Source of the DNA: Cognatundibacterium aquatile
Lineage (GTDB): Bacteria; Pseudomonadota; Gammaproteobacteria; Burkholderiales; Burkholderiaceae_D
Direction of reading: 5' to 3'
Length of the DNA stretch: 64,000 nucleotides
Assembly (NCBI RefSeq): GCF_014699135.1
Contig: NZ_JACOFT010000001.1
Coordinates: 186,001-250,000, forward strand
Part shown: piece by piece, positions 32,983-43,400 of the stretch
Layout: every line of letters starts with the position of its first letter
Position numbering within the stretch: the stretch's first letter is position 1
Notes under the pieces: model-generated
What the model was told of the DNA's origin: nothing
Databases searched by the model: none
What the model saw: only the letters and a program-made list of their open reading frames with translations
Program-made: the position numbers and the translations under genes

Positions 32983-35328
32983 ATGTCTGAATCTACTTCC
33001 CCCATCTCTTTTTCCGATCTGCAACTGAGTGCGCCTTTGCTGCGCGCCTTGCAAGATGTCGGCTACGAAACCCCGTCACCTATTCAGGCGGCGACCATCC
33101 CTTACCTGATGGATAACCGCGACGTCCTCGGTCAGGCGCAAACCGGCACCGGTAAAACGGCCTCATTTGCTTTGCCAATTTTGTCGCGCATCGACATTCG
33201 GCAGACGACGCCGCAAGCACTGGTGCTGGCACCGACCCGCGAACTGGCGATACAGGTTGCCGAAGCATTCCAGACCTATGCGCGGCATATTCCCGGTTTT
33301 CACGTGTTGCCGATTTACGGCGGACAAAGCTATGGCCCGCAATTGTCGGCACTGCGCCGTGGTGTGCACGTGGTTGTCGGTACACCTGGTCGCGTGATTG
33401 ATCACCTCGATAAAGGTTCACTCGATTTATCTGCGCTCAAAACGCTGGTGCTCGATGAAGCCGATGAAATGCTGCGTATGGGCTTTATCGATGACGTCGA
33501 ACGCATTCTGCAGGAAACACCGGAAAATCGTCAGACTGCCTTATTTTCGGCAACGATGCCATCGGCTATCAAACGCATTGCCCAGACATATCTGAACAAG
33601 CCTGCCGAAGTCACGATTGCGGCTAAAACCGGCACCGCCGACAATATCCGCCAACGTTACTGGCTGGTGTCCGGCATGCATAAACTGGATGCGCTGACCC
33701 GTATTCTGGAAGCAGAAACTTTCGACGGCATGATCATCTTTGCACGTACCAAGCTCGGTACCGAAGAACTCGCCGCCAAGCTTGATGCCAGAGGCTTTTC
33801 CGTGGCCGCGATCAATGGCGATATCAACCAGCAGCAACGTGAACGCACGATCCAGCAACTGAAAGACGGCAAGATCGATATTCTGGTAGCGACTGATGTG
33901 GCCGCGCGTGGTCTGGACGTTGAACGTATCAGCCACGTGATCAACTACGACGTGCCGTATGATCCGGAAAGCTACACGCACCGTATCGGTCGTACTGGCC
34001 GCGCTGGTCGCAGCGGTGAAGCGATATTGTTCATCACACCGCGTGAGAAAAATCTGCTGAAAGCGATAGAACGTGCGACCCGCCAGCCAGTGTCACCATT
34101 GGAATTGCCGACGATACAGACTGTGAACGATGTCCGTATTGCCCGCTTCAAAGATCAGATCACTGCTACATTGGCGCAGGACGGCTTGCAAGAATTCACA
34201 TCGTTGATCGAAGCTTATGAACAGGAACACAATATTCCTGCCATCGAAATCGCAGCTGCCTTAGCAAAAATGGCGCGCGGCGATGAACCATTGCTGCTCG
34301 ATAAAAATCGTCGTGAAGTTAAAAACGATGACAGCTGGCGCGATGAACGCCCTGCCCGCAGCGATCGCGGTGAGCGTCCTTCACGTGAACGTGGTGATCG
34401 TGGCGAGCGCGGCGATCGTGGCGACAGATTTGAGCGCGAAGACCGTGGTGCACGTCGCGAACATAGCCCGCGCGTTGCCGAACCTGGCATGCAAACCTAC
34501 CGCATCGCGGTTGGCCATGAGCATGGTGTGAAGCCCGGTAATATCGTTGGTGCGATTGCAAATGAAGCGAATATCGAATCGAAATTCATCGGCCGCATCG
34601 ATATTTACGACGATTACACTATCCTCGATCTGCCTGATAATTTGCCAGCAGACATGCTTGATCATCTGAAGTCGGTACGGGTGGCCGGTCAGTCTTTGCG
34701 TATCAGCGCCGAAAAAACGGGTGCCGCCGCTGCACCTGCCGCGCGCCCTGCACGTGCTGAAACTCGTGACGAACCGCGTGCTGAGCGCGCACCGCGTATC
34801 GTTGACAGCGCACCCGGTAGCCGTTTGAATCAGGTGGTCGATCGCGCTTTCACTAGCAAAGAAGACGACGAACCACGTCCGGCTAAATCGAAAAAAGACA
34901 AGGAAAAAGTCAGCATTCCTATGCAGACTTATCGTATCGAAGTCGGCAAGGCGGATGCCGTCACGCCGGCGAATATCGTCGGCGCGATTGCCAACGAAGC
35001 GGGGCTGGAAGCGAAATACATCGGTCGCATTGCTATTTTCGACGATCACAGCACACTCGATCTGCCGGATGGGATGCCGAAGGAATTATTGCAGCAACTC
35101 AAGGATGTCTGGGTTGCCGGTAAACAAATACGGATCAGCGCAGTTGGCTCATCAAGCGGCGGCATTGCGGCGGATTTTCCATCCGGCCCGAAACGTGGCG
35201 GCGGCGATCGTCGCGTTGCTGAAAAAGCGCATGGCAAACCGGGTTTTAAATCCGCTAAACCAGGCGAACGCCGTCCATCCAAGTTCGATAAAGACAGTGG
35301 TACCACGCGTCGTAAGTCAGCTAAATAA
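32983..35328 (+). CDS. deaD: DEAD-box RNA helicase with two DbpA-type RNA-binding domains
   Basis: 781 residues. Helicase core: AQTGTGKT (52-59), PTRELA, TPGR, DEAD (158-161), SAT, ATDVAARGLDVERISHVINYDVP and HRIGRTGRAGRSG. The core is followed by an Arg/Asp/Gly-rich linker (DRGERPSRERGDRGERGDRG). Two copies of the DbpA RNA-binding domain follow, at about 503-580 (MQTYRIAVGHEHGVKPGNIV) and 647-724 (MQTYRIEVGKADAVTPANIV), separated by a charged linker, then a basic tail. DeaD proteins usually have one such domain. Functions in cold-shock mRNA unwinding and ribosome assembly. Upstream in-frame starts at 32908 (GTG) and 32959 are possible. Confidence 0.93.
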   Translation: MSESTSPISFSDLQLSAPLLRALQDVGYETPSPIQAATIPYLMDNRDVLGQAQTGTGKTASFALPILSRIDIRQTTPQALVLAPTRELAIQVAEAFQTYARHIPGFHVLPIYGGQSYGPQLSALRRGVHVVVGTPGRVIDHLDKGSLDLSALKTLVLDEADEMLRMGFIDDVERILQETPENRQTALFSATMPSAIKRIAQTYLNKPAEVTIAAKTGTADNIRQRYWLVSGMHKLDALTRILEAETFDGMIIFARTKLGTEELAAKLDARGFSVAAINGDINQQQRERTIQQLKDGKIDILVATDVAARGLDVERISHVINYDVPYDPESYTHRIGRTGRAGRSGEAILFITPREKNLLKAIERATRQPVSPLELPTIQTVNDVRIARFKDQITATLAQDGLQEFTSLIEAYEQEHNIPAIEIAAALAKMARGDEPLLLDKNRREVKNDDSWRDERPARSDRGERPSRERGDRGERGDRGDRFEREDRGARREHSPRVAEPGMQTYRIAVGHEHGVKPGNIVGAIANEANIESKFIGRIDIYDDYTILDLPDNLPADMLDHLKSVRVAGQSLRISAEKTGAAAAPAARPARAETRDEPRAERAPRIVDSAPGSRLNQVVDRAFTSKEDDEPRPAKSKKDKEKVSIPMQTYRIEVGKADAVTPANIVGAIANEAGLEAKYIGRIAIFDDHSTLDLPDGMPKELLQQLKDVWVAGKQIRISAVGSSSGGIAADFPSGPKRGGGDRRVAEKAHGKPGFKSAKPGERRPSKFDKDSGTTRRKSAK

Positions 35329-35356
35329 GACTGTCATTGTTGCGATATAAAGGAAT

Positions 35357-35387
35357 AAAAAAAACCGCCAAAATGGCGGTTTTTTTA
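35357..35387. terminator. Bidirectional terminator
   Basis: Stem AAAACCGCCA (35361-35370) and TGGCGGTTTT (35374-35383) with A-run and T-run on either side. Serves deaD (+) and the PPIase gene (-). Confidence 0.92.
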
Positions 35388-35408
35388 TCGCTGACCAGAG
35401 TGTCGCAA

Positions 35409-36350
35409 TTATTTTTTTGCTGCTTCTGCTGGCGCTGCAATCGGCGCTGGTGTTGCAGCTGGGCTGGCTGCCGCAGCGGAAGCTGGCGCGGCTGGCACTA
35501 CAGCGGTGATTTCAATTTTTGCTTTGGCTTTCAGATCATCAAAAGTCTTTTTCAGATTTTGCTGTTGCAATTGCTGAGTCAGAGGTGCTTTGACATCGTC
35601 CAGCGCAGGCACTGCCAATGGGCGGCTGTCGTCGAGAATGATGACGTGGTAACCAAATTGCGATTTGACTGGTGTTTCAGTGAATTTCCCTTTTTCCAGT
35701 TTTGCGACCGCTTCACCGAATTCCGGCACCATGCTGCGTGGATTAAACCAGCCCAGATCGCCGCCTTTGCCTTTGGAACCAGGGTCTTGTGATTTTGCTT
35801 TTGCCAGACCGTCGAATGCTTTCACATCTTTCTTGATTTTGGCGATGATGTCTTTGGCTTCTTCTTCGCTGGCGACCAGAATATGGCGCGCTTTAAATTC
35901 TGTGCCACCGGCAGTAGTTTTGAATTTATCGTATTCCGCTTTCAGCGCTTCATCGCTGACGGTCGCGGTTTTCATGTAGTCTTTAACGTAGGAATTGGCG
36001 AGGATAGACAAACGCGCCATGTCCAGTTGTTCTTTGACTTCAGGTACTTTATCCAGACCTTTGTTCGTTGCTTCCTGCGCGACCAGAATTTGCATTGCCA
36101 GTTGGTCGATCACCATTTTGCGTGTTTCTTGATTATCCGGCATGCCTTGCGCTGCTTGCTGCTGCATGATCTGATCCAATTGTTTTTTGCTGATAGGCGT
36201 GCCATTCACAGTCGCAGCGACTGCTTCTTTGCTTTCCGCAGCGGCAGAAGCCGGGGCTGACGCTGAAGCGGCTTTATCCTTATCATTACAAGCGCTGAGC
36301 GCGAACAGAGCAATAGCGCTACCCAAAACTACACGGGATTTGATCGACAT
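35409..36350 (-). CDS. Lipoprotein parvulin-type peptidyl-prolyl isomerase
   Basis: 313 residues. The lipobox LSAC has Cys at residue 21, so the protein is probably lipidated and periplasm-facing. An Ala/Ser-rich spacer and a SurA-N-like helical region (about 45-140) are followed by the parvulin domain (about 150-250) with FKARHILVASEEEA, GGDLGWFNPRSMVPEFGEAV and VKSQFGYHVIILDD. The C-terminus is an Ala/Pro-rich low-complexity tail. It folds outer-membrane or periplasmic proteins by proline isomerisation. Similar to PrsA/SurA-like foldases common in Burkholderiales. Confidence 0.92.
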   Translation of the reverse strand: MSIKSRVVLGSAIALFALSACNDKDKAASASAPASAAAESKEAVAATVNGTPISKKQLDQIMQQQAAQGMPDNQETRKMVIDQLAMQILVAQEATNKGLDKVPEVKEQLDMARLSILANSYVKDYMKTATVSDEALKAEYDKFKTTAGGTEFKARHILVASEEEAKDIIAKIKKDVKAFDGLAKAKSQDPGSKGKGGDLGWFNPRSMVPEFGEAVAKLEKGKFTETPVKSQFGYHVIILDDSRPLAVPALDDVKAPLTQQLQQQNLKKTFDDLKAKAKIEITAVVPAAPASAAAASPAATPAPIAAPAEAAKK

Positions 36351-36494
36351 GAAAATTTCCTTAAATGTGAACTGCGGTTGAAATTCGTTTCAGCTGCGAC
36401 GCAGCATTATCACGATTTTGCAGCAGACGACAATGTCTGATGCTTCCAAAATAAAATTGCCGCTGAATTTTACCCGCAATGCGTGGTGAGTTGT

Positions 36495-36763
36495 AGAACT
36501 CATTTCATCAATAGGGATGAGTGCGAGCAAGACGATTCGGGATGCAGTGCAAGGCGTCGTCGCGCAGCTAAGGCTGGTGCCTTAGCAAGCGGCGCAACGT
36601 AGCAATGCGCTCGAATCGCCAGCTCCCGGAGGGTTTGCCTCATAACGCGTGCCGGACTGCGTTGGACTCGTTGTCAATAGACCCGCTATTGACTGCCTCG
36701 TCCGCCTTGCCAGCCCACGTTATGAGACAAACGCATCTCACCCCTATTGATGAAATGAGTTCT
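36495..36763. repeat. 269-bp nested inverted-repeat element
   Basis: The ends are 27-bp inverted repeats with one mismatch (36495-36521 and 36737-36763, beginning AGAACTCATTTCATCAATAG). Inside are two further hairpins: GCTAAGGC-TGGT-GCCTTAGC at 36567-36586, and GTTTGCCTCATAACG (36633-36647) paired with 36718-36732, containing GTCAATAG-ACCCG-CTATTGAC (36673-36693). The whole folds as a stem with two arms. It has no coding capacity or transposase and no clear target-site duplication. It may be a dispersed intergenic repeat or MITE. A further CTGC-GAC-GCAG inverted repeat lies outside, at 36393-36403. Confidence 0.75.
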
Positions 36764-36927
36764 GGCTATTCATTTTTCATGACTTTCTCAGGATTTTCTT
36801 CTTTGAGCAATGTTCTGCCAACGGCACAGAAATGCAGATAAATACGTCCATTTCACGGTGTATTGTTTTCCAACTGCGCGACAGGCAGCATACAATGCAA
36901 GCTGATTCTATACAGTGAGCATGCACC

Positions 36928-37443
36928 ATGAGCGATACCAGCAAAGATACGATCCCTGACAATCTCGCCGGGATGCTGCCGGTCGGCATGATTAATGGCG
37001 GTGGCACCGCAGCAGCGGCGATGGCGCAAGTCGCGCAGCGCAAGCGCGGTGTGCCGGGCTGGGAGGCCTTTCATTACGAGCGGATTTCACCGACAGAATT
37101 TGAAGTGACAGGTGGCGTTGCCGTGAATATCGGCGGCGTCAAAAAATTTCAGACCACGGATGACGCGTTGACGGTGACAGAAGCGGAAGTGCTGGCCGCG
37201 ATGCGCGCGACGCAGGAAGTCGTGCCGCCCGTGCCGCAGGCTTTACTGGAACAGGATTTACTGGTCGCGGATATTGGTAAAACCGTCAGCGGCACTGAGC
37301 AGCAGTTTTTGAAAGTGGTGTTTGCCTTGCCTGCCGATGCTGCTGGCAGGCAAAGAATTTTGCAGGCATTTCAGTTACAGGCGAATTTTTTCGGCGCGAA
37401 AGTGCAAGCCTGTTCTTTACATGAAACGCAACCTTACAACTGA
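36928..37443 (+). CDS. Conserved-looking protein of unknown function (171 aa)
   Basis: Not recognised. The sequence begins MSDTSKDTIPDNLAGMLPVGMINGGGTAAAAMAQ, a Gly/Ala-rich patch followed by Arg/Lys, then mixed alpha/beta with YERISPTEFEVTGGVAVNIGGVKKF. It has no signal peptide and no membrane helix, so it is probably cytoplasmic. Codon use agrees with the core genes around it. It is flanked by the nested repeat element on the left and a strong hairpin on the right, so it stands alone. Confidence 0.65.
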   Translation: MSDTSKDTIPDNLAGMLPVGMINGGGTAAAAMAQVAQRKRGVPGWEAFHYERISPTEFEVTGGVAVNIGGVKKFQTTDDALTVTEAEVLAAMRATQEVVPPVPQALLEQDLLVADIGKTVSGTEQQFLKVVFALPADAAGRQRILQAFQLQANFFGAKVQACSLHETQPYN

Positions 37444-37498
37444 TTTTGACCAATATTTTTACGGATATTCGTGTTTTTTACAATGAATGTCCGCATAG

Positions 37499-37538
37499 AA
37501 TAAGGGTCGCAGCCCAATAGTCGGCTGCGACCCTTATT
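37499..37538. terminator. Strong 16-bp hairpin between convergent genes
   Basis: A perfect 16-bp stem (37499-37514 with 37523-37538, containing AAGGGTCGCAGCC) with an 8-nt loop. T-runs are short on both sides, so it may be a weak bidirectional terminator or mainly a 3' stabiliser. Confidence 0.6.
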
Positions 37539-37574
37539 TATCAAGGAGTTTGAGTTTTTTATTGCGCGGACTGT

Positions 37575-38480
37575 TTATTCACTGTCCCTGACACGCAGGA
37601 AGGTCGCAAATTTTGGTATGCCATTCGCGTTCAGATCGCGATAACGATAGGTGACCGTGCTGCCGATGGCGGGTGGTGATTGCCGTTGCGCGTCGCTCAG
37701 GCCGCTGCCGAGCCGGAAGCGCTGACCTTCCGGCGTTTGCACCAGCAAGGCACCGAGCAAACCCTGATATTTTCCGTGCCCGGGTTCATGGCCGATGACC
37801 ACGGCTTCTGCATCCAGATGTAATTTGAGTTTCAGCAGCACATCCGAGCGGCCGGTCTGCCAGACGGCATCCGCCTGATGCAGCATCAAGCCTTCCGCTC
37901 CCTCGCTGACGATTTTTTTCAACAGCGCCTGCAGTTCGGCGTGGTCGCTGATGCGCTGCTGCGGCAATACCTGTAACCAGGGCGCTTGGCTACCCGCAAT
38001 GCTCTGCCTGAGCGTGACCAGACGCTCGCTGAAATTGCCGCTGCCTTCGGGTAATTCATAAATTTGATAGCTGATTTGCCGCCATTCTGCCTCGTCAGGC
38101 ATCTGCCGCCGGACTGCTGCAGACAAGGCTTCAAAGCGGCGTCGCCCCATCCATAATTCACCGTCCAGCGGATGTGCCGGCAGGGCGGCAATGAACCATG
38201 CGGGTGCTTGTATCAGGCGGCCACTGCGAAAGCGCAATTGCTTACCATCCCAGATCGCCCGCACACCATCGAGTTTTTCACTGACCAGATACGCCGCCGG
38301 ATTCACTTTCGCATGGTAATTGCGCGCCAGCAGTATCGCCGGTGCGTCGATGTCGGTGGCCGCGATGGCGCTATCTGGCAGCAATGCCAGTGGCGTAACG
38401 ACACCAGCGAGGCACAGACTCAGAACGAGCGCGCGTAACCGGGGCAGAGGCAAACGTGAAGGCAGAGGATTGCAACGCAT
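37575..38480 (-). CDS. ligE: Periplasmic ATP-dependent DNA ligase LigE
   Basis: 301 residues with a signal peptide (about 1-40, ending SAIAATD). The nucleotidyltransferase motif I SEKLDGVRAIW carries the AMP-accepting Lys, FRSGRLI (motif Ia/III region) and LDGELWMGRRRFE follow, then EGLMLHQADAVW (motif IV) and LLKLKLHLDAEAVVIGH (motif V). A short OB domain ends the chain. It is the minimal single-subunit ligase type seen in Neisseria and other proteobacteria that is exported and thought to act on extracellular DNA during uptake or biofilm formation. No competence gene is adjacent. Confidence 0.88.
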   Translation of the reverse strand: MRCNPLPSRLPLPRLRALVLSLCLAGVVTPLALLPDSAIAATDIDAPAILLARNYHAKVNPAAYLVSEKLDGVRAIWDGKQLRFRSGRLIQAPAWFIAALPAHPLDGELWMGRRRFEALSAAVRRQMPDEAEWRQISYQIYELPEGSGNFSERLVTLRQSIAGSQAPWLQVLPQQRISDHAELQALLKKIVSEGAEGLMLHQADAVWQTGRSDVLLKLKLHLDAEAVVIGHEPGHGKYQGLLGALLVQTPEGQRFRLGSGLSDAQRQSPPAIGSTVTYRYRDLNANGIPKFATFLRVRDSE

Positions 38481-38596
38481 AATGAGCTTTCTGTCGAATG
38501 AATCATCAGTGAAATCAGTGAAAAATGAGAAGACTGAGAACGGACACAGAGTACTGACCAGAGTGCAGCATCGCCATCAGACCGATTGGCCCTTAT

Positions 38597-39082
38597 TCAC
38601 AGCTGCTTTTCCCAGTAACCAACATCAATCCAGCGGCCAAACTTAAAACCTACTTCCTTGAAGTGGGCGACCTTTGTCATACCAAATTTTTCATGCAGCG
38701 CCACGCTGGCCGGATTCGGCAGGGAGATACCCGCAATGACTGAATGCATGCCACGTTGTTGCAGATCGTCGATCAGATGCACATACAGTTGCGAGCCGAT
38801 GCCGCTTTGTTTGCGTTCAGGGCTGATGTAGGCGGATATTTCAACCGAAAACCGGTAAGCATGGCGGGTTCGCCAAGGGCTGGCGTAAGCGTAACCCAGA
38901 ATGACGTCATCTTCCTCGCAGACGTACCACGGCAAACCCGCTGCAAATACGGCAGCGATACGTTCTGCCATAGCTGGTGCGCGCACGGTGGTGTCTTCGA
39001 AGCTGATGGTCGTGTTCAGAACATAGCGGTTATAAATGGCGCAGATTGCAGCGGCATCGTCAGCGTTGGCTAAACGGATCAC
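38597..39082 (-). CDS. GNAT acetyltransferase, phosphinothricin-acetyltransferase type
   Basis: 161 residues with the N-acetyltransferase fold. IRLANADDAAAICAIYNRYV and TISFEDTTVRA open it, as in PAT/YncA proteins. The acetyl-CoA loop is KQSGIGSQLYVHLIDDL, and SLPNPASVALHEKFGM follows. It acetylates small amines such as methionine sulfoximine or phosphinothricin in characterised members, substrate unknown here. The start is a GTG with AAAGGA about 7 bp upstream. Confidence 0.88.
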   Translation of the reverse strand: MIRLANADDAAAICAIYNRYVLNTTISFEDTTVRAPAMAERIAAVFAAGLPWYVCEEDDVILGYAYASPWRTRHAYRFSVEISAYISPERKQSGIGSQLYVHLIDDLQQRGMHSVIAGISLPNPASVALHEKFGMTKVAHFKEVGFKFGRWIDVGYWEKQL

Positions 39083-39374
39083 AATTCATCCTTTAACAAA
39101 ATCAATGTGCGGCAAGGGCTCTTATTGGAGGAAGAAATATAAGGGCTTATTCGTGTTTCTCATCCTTATTCGCAAAAAGCCTCAAAAATCGAATTGATTA
39201 TGATATTTATTTATTATTTTGTCTTGTGGCTTTTACATCATATTTGTTCTTTGTCATCTCTGTTCCGGCTGTTCGCAGCAGGCAAAACAGACTTCGCTGA
39301 TAATAGGCATCCCAGCATTGCTTGTCTGAGTCCGGGAATCGCCCGCCACAAGCTTTGCATGACAGGCAAACGAT

Positions 39375-40364
39375 ATGGCTCTTCTTTCTATTCTTGATCT
39401 TTCCCCGATTGCACAAGGGACGGAACCTGCGCAATCCTTTAAAAATTCGCTCGATCTGGCGCAGCATGCCGAACGCTGGGCTTATCACCGTTTCTGGCTG
39501 GCAGAGCATCACGGCATGCCTGGCATTGCCAGTGCCGCCACAGCTGTCCTCATTGCCCACGTAGCTGGCGGTACGCGGACTATCCGCGTCGGTGCTGGCG
39601 GCATCATGCTGCCGAATCACTCGCCGTTGGTGATCGCCGAACAGTTCGGTACGCTGGAATCGCTGTTTCCGGGTCGCATTGATCTTGGCCTGGGTCGTGC
39701 GCCGGGTTCCGATCAGCGTACTGCACGGGCTTTGCGACGTAACCTGAGTTCAGATGCCGATGAATTTCCGCAAGATGTGGCGGAATTGCTCGATTACTTT
39801 TCTGATGAGCCGCACTCTGCCGTGAAGGCGGTACCGGGGGCTGGTTTGCATGTGCCGGTGTGGATACTCGGCTCCAGCCTGTATGGCGCGCAACTCGCGG
39901 CAGCGATGGGCTTGCCGTATGCGTTTGCCTCGCATTTCGCGCCGCAGCAGATGATGCAGGCCGTGGAAATTTATCGTGCCACGTTCCGGCCGTCGGCGTA
40001 TCTGGCAAAGCCGTATGTGATGCTGGGATTCAATGTGTTTGCTGCCGATACCGATGACCAGGCGCATTTGCTGGCAAGCTCGGCGCAGCAGGCTTTCGTC
40101 AATTTACGCAGCGGCAGACCGGCGAAAATTCCACCGCCAGTAGAAAATTTCATGCAACAACTGGGTGAAGGCGAGCGCGCATTGTTGAACCAGATTCTGG
40201 CCTGTTCGGCGATAGGATCACCAGCGACGGTCACACAGCAGATGCGTGATTTCATTTCCCGCACCGGTGCCGATGAACTGATGATCGCCTCGAATATTTT
40301 TGAGCATCAGGCACGTCTGCATTCATATGAAATCGTGGCAACAATAAGTTCCGCCTTGTCGTAA
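39375..40364 (+). CDS. LLM-class flavin-dependent oxidoreductase
   Basis: A 329-residue luciferase-like monooxygenase with an F420/FMN TIM barrel. It opens [13 protein letters not shown] and includes [37 protein letters not shown] and [17 protein letters not shown], which are typical of the MsnO8/YhbW subgroup. Substrate unknown. Stop codon lies 5 bp before the hairpin that terminates the opposing RND operon. Confidence 0.9.
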   Translation: MALLSILDLSPIAQGTEPAQSFKNSLDLAQHAERWAYHRFWLAEHHGMPGIASAATAVLIAHVAGGTRTIRVGAGGIMLPNHSPLVIAEQFGTLESLFPGRIDLGLGRAPGSDQRTARALRRNLSSDADEFPQDVAELLDYFSDEPHSAVKAVPGAGLHVPVWILGSSLYGAQLAAAMGLPYAFASHFAPQQMMQAVEIYRATFRPSAYLAKPYVMLGFNVFAADTDDQAHLLASSAQQAFVNLRSGRPAKIPPPVENFMQQLGEGERALLNQILACSAIGSPATVTQQMRDFISRTGADELMIASNIFEHQARLHSYEIVATISSALS

Positions 40365-40365
40365 A

Positions 40366-40396
40366 AAAAGCCTGCCAACTTTCGGTTGGCAGGCTG
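40366..40396 (-). terminator. Terminator of the RND efflux operon (minus strand)
   Basis: Stem AGCCTGCCAAC (40369-40379) with GTTGGCAGGCT (40385-40395). On the minus strand it is followed by a run of seven T, so it fits the leftward RND genes more than the rightward oxidoreductase. Confidence 0.8.
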
Positions 40397-40461
40397 TAAA
40401 AAATGCTGGAGGATACTTAGGAGAAAACCCCAGCACGGGGATAATCGTTGCAGGCCGTCGC

Positions 40462-43400
40462 TTATTTCACCTGATCTGCACCTGACAGGCTCACTGTGGC
40501 AACGCCAGTGCTGGCTTTGCGCCCACTGATGAGCCGCCACAATTTAAGCAGGCTGCGATAGATCAGGCGGACAAAGGTCAACGTGAAAAATGCTTCCAGC
40601 ATAGTGACGATAAATGCCAGCGATGGATGATAACGGGTGCCACGCGCATGCATCTTGTCCATCATGCGATCTTTCGCAATTTCTATGCTGTCGTAGAAGG
40701 TTGGTACGACCAGCAAGGTCAGCAGGGTTGAGGTGATGGTGCCGCCGATAATGGCGATTGCCAGCGGACGGTAAAATTCACCGCCTTCACCCAGCCCCAG
40801 AGCGACTGGCATCATACCGGCGATCAGTGCGAACGTTGTCATCAGAATCGGACGCAGACGCACGCGGCCAGCCTGCATCAGCGCTTCTTCGCGGTTCATA
40901 CCTTCGGCTTCATTTTTACGTGCCGCATCGAGCAACAGAATCGCATTTTTCGCCACCAGACCCATCAGCATAATGACGCCGATCAGACTCATCAGATTGA
41001 TCGTGCTGCCGGTGATCAACAAGGCCAGTACGACGCCGATCAGCGATAAAGGCAGCGACAGCATCACGCCCAGCGGCGCAGTGAATGAGCCGAACTGCAT
41101 CACCAGAATCAGATACATCAGACCGATACCGGACAACAATGCAATCATCATCGCGCCGAACACTTCTTCCTGATCCTGACCCGAACCGGTAATGTTCAGA
41201 CCGTAGCCTGGCGGATAGTTGAACGACTCCGCCAGTTTCTTGGCATCGGCAATCACTTCACCGTTCGAGCGACCCTGTGCATTGGCAGAAACGGTGATCG
41301 TCCGCTTGCCGTTACTGTGCTCAATGCCCGATGGCCCTTTGCCCATGCTGATACTGGCGATCTGATCCAGCGGCACCATCTGGTTAGTTCCGGTGATGGC
41401 GATCGGCAGGCGTTCGATGTTTTCTTTGCTGACACGGTCATCCGGATGCAGGCGTACCGCAACGTCGCGGGTTTCACCGGTAGGATCGACCCAGTCACCG
41501 ACTTCTATCCCGGCAAATGCAACGCGCAACGCTTGTGCTGCATCATTCGAAGAAATGCCCATAGAATTGGCCAGGCCGCGGTTCAGTTCTATCTTCAGTT
41601 CTTTTTTCGGATCTTGCTGAGACAAGCCGATATCGACCGCGCCCGGCACGTTCTGCAGTTTTTCCATGTAAGCACTGGTAATTTCCAGCAGCTTGCGTGA
41701 ATCCGGGCCGGTAAATTCTATCTGCACCGGTTTCCGTGCACCGTTGTTCAGATCATCCAGAACAGTGTATTCCGCACCGACCAGGGGTTTGATTTTATTC
41801 CGCAATTCAACCGCAATTTCTTTGGCGCTGCGTTTGCGTTCAGTCCGCTTACCGATGTCGACATAGATACGACCACCCGACGGTGTGATATTACTGTTAG
41901 TGTCTTTGGTCTCTGCGATCGTGCGCGCAATGGCGGCTGCTCTTTCCATTTTCAGTCGCGCATATTCCAGAGATGACGACGCCGGTGTCCGCACTTCTAT
42001 CATCAGGTTGCCGGAATCTGCGGTCGGCAAAAAGCTGGTACCGCCCCATTTGACTTGCAGACCGAGAGCCGTAATCAGGCTGACCAGCGCAATTGTGCCC
42101 ATCCAGCGGCGATGATGTAAAGCCCAGGCAATCACACGGCCATAACGGTCAGCCTGATGATCAAACCAGTCATTGAAACGTGCCAGTATTTTTCCCAAAC
42201 CTTTTTTCGGCGCGGTGTGATGATCTGGTGGATCGCCCCAGTAAGCAGATAACATCGGGTCCAGCGTGAATGAAATACCCAGACTGACCAGTACCGAGCA
42301 GGTCACCGTCAGCGCGAAAGGCCGGAACCATTCACCCGGCATACCCGGCATAAAGGCGACAGGAATAAATACCGCAATAATCGAAAATGTGGTTGCTGCC
42401 ACCGCCAGACCGATTTCAGCAGTGCCTTCCAGCGCTGCCGTGCGGCGGTCTGACCCCATTTGCATGTGCCGCACAATGTTTTCACGGACCACGATCGCAT
42501 CATCGATCAGCACGCCAATCGCCAGTGACAGACCAAGCAGGGTCATGAAATTCAGGGTGAAGCCACACAACCATACCGCGATAAAGGCTGCGACCACCGA
42601 GGTTGGTAAGCTGAGTGCCGTAATCAGTGTGGAGCGCCATGAGTTGAGAAACGCATACACCACAAAAATCGTCAGACCGGCACCGAGTACCAGCGATTCA
42701 ATCACGTTATTCAGGCTGTTCTGAGCATCTTTACCGCCATCGCGCGTGATTTCAAGCTTGGTGCCAGGCTGATCTTTTTCAAAACCGCCATTAATTTCTT
42801 TCACCATTTCGCGCACGGCGGTCGCAACGCTGACCGTGCTTGCTTCACGCGATTTCGTGATTTGCATGCCGACATTCGGTTTGCCGCTGCGTATGCTTAA
42901 ACCATTGATGTCGGCAAAGCTGTCTTCAATAGTAGCGACCTGCGCAAGACGCACGATCTGATCGCCATTCCGTTTGACGACGATGCCCTGAAATTCCTCC
43001 GGTGATTCTATACGTCCCACCAGACGTATGCTTTCTTCATCCAGCTTGCCGCGAATTTTTCCGACCGGTGCGTTGGTATTCTGATTGCGCAGAGCATTCA
43101 CGACTTCGCCGACGGATACGTTAAATTCGCGCAGTTTTTCAGCTCGGAGTAAAACCGATAATTCGCGTTTCAGCGAGCCATTCACAACCACTGTGGCAAC
43201 ACCGGGAACTGCACGGAATTTATCGGCCAGCAGGTCTTCCGCCATCCGTGAAATTTCGGCATGGCTCAGTTTGCTTGATGACAGCGCCATGTTGATAATA
43301 GGTTGCGCCGATGGATCCCAGCGTTTGATGACAGGTTCACGCATTTCTGTCGGCATTTTGTAGCGCACTGCAGAAATCACATTGCGCACATCATCACTGG

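Noticed and set aside
36495-36763. Tandem rho-independent terminators
   Set aside because: The stems are long and nested, with no T-run next to them, and the surrounding genes already have or lack their own terminators. A structured repeat explains it better.
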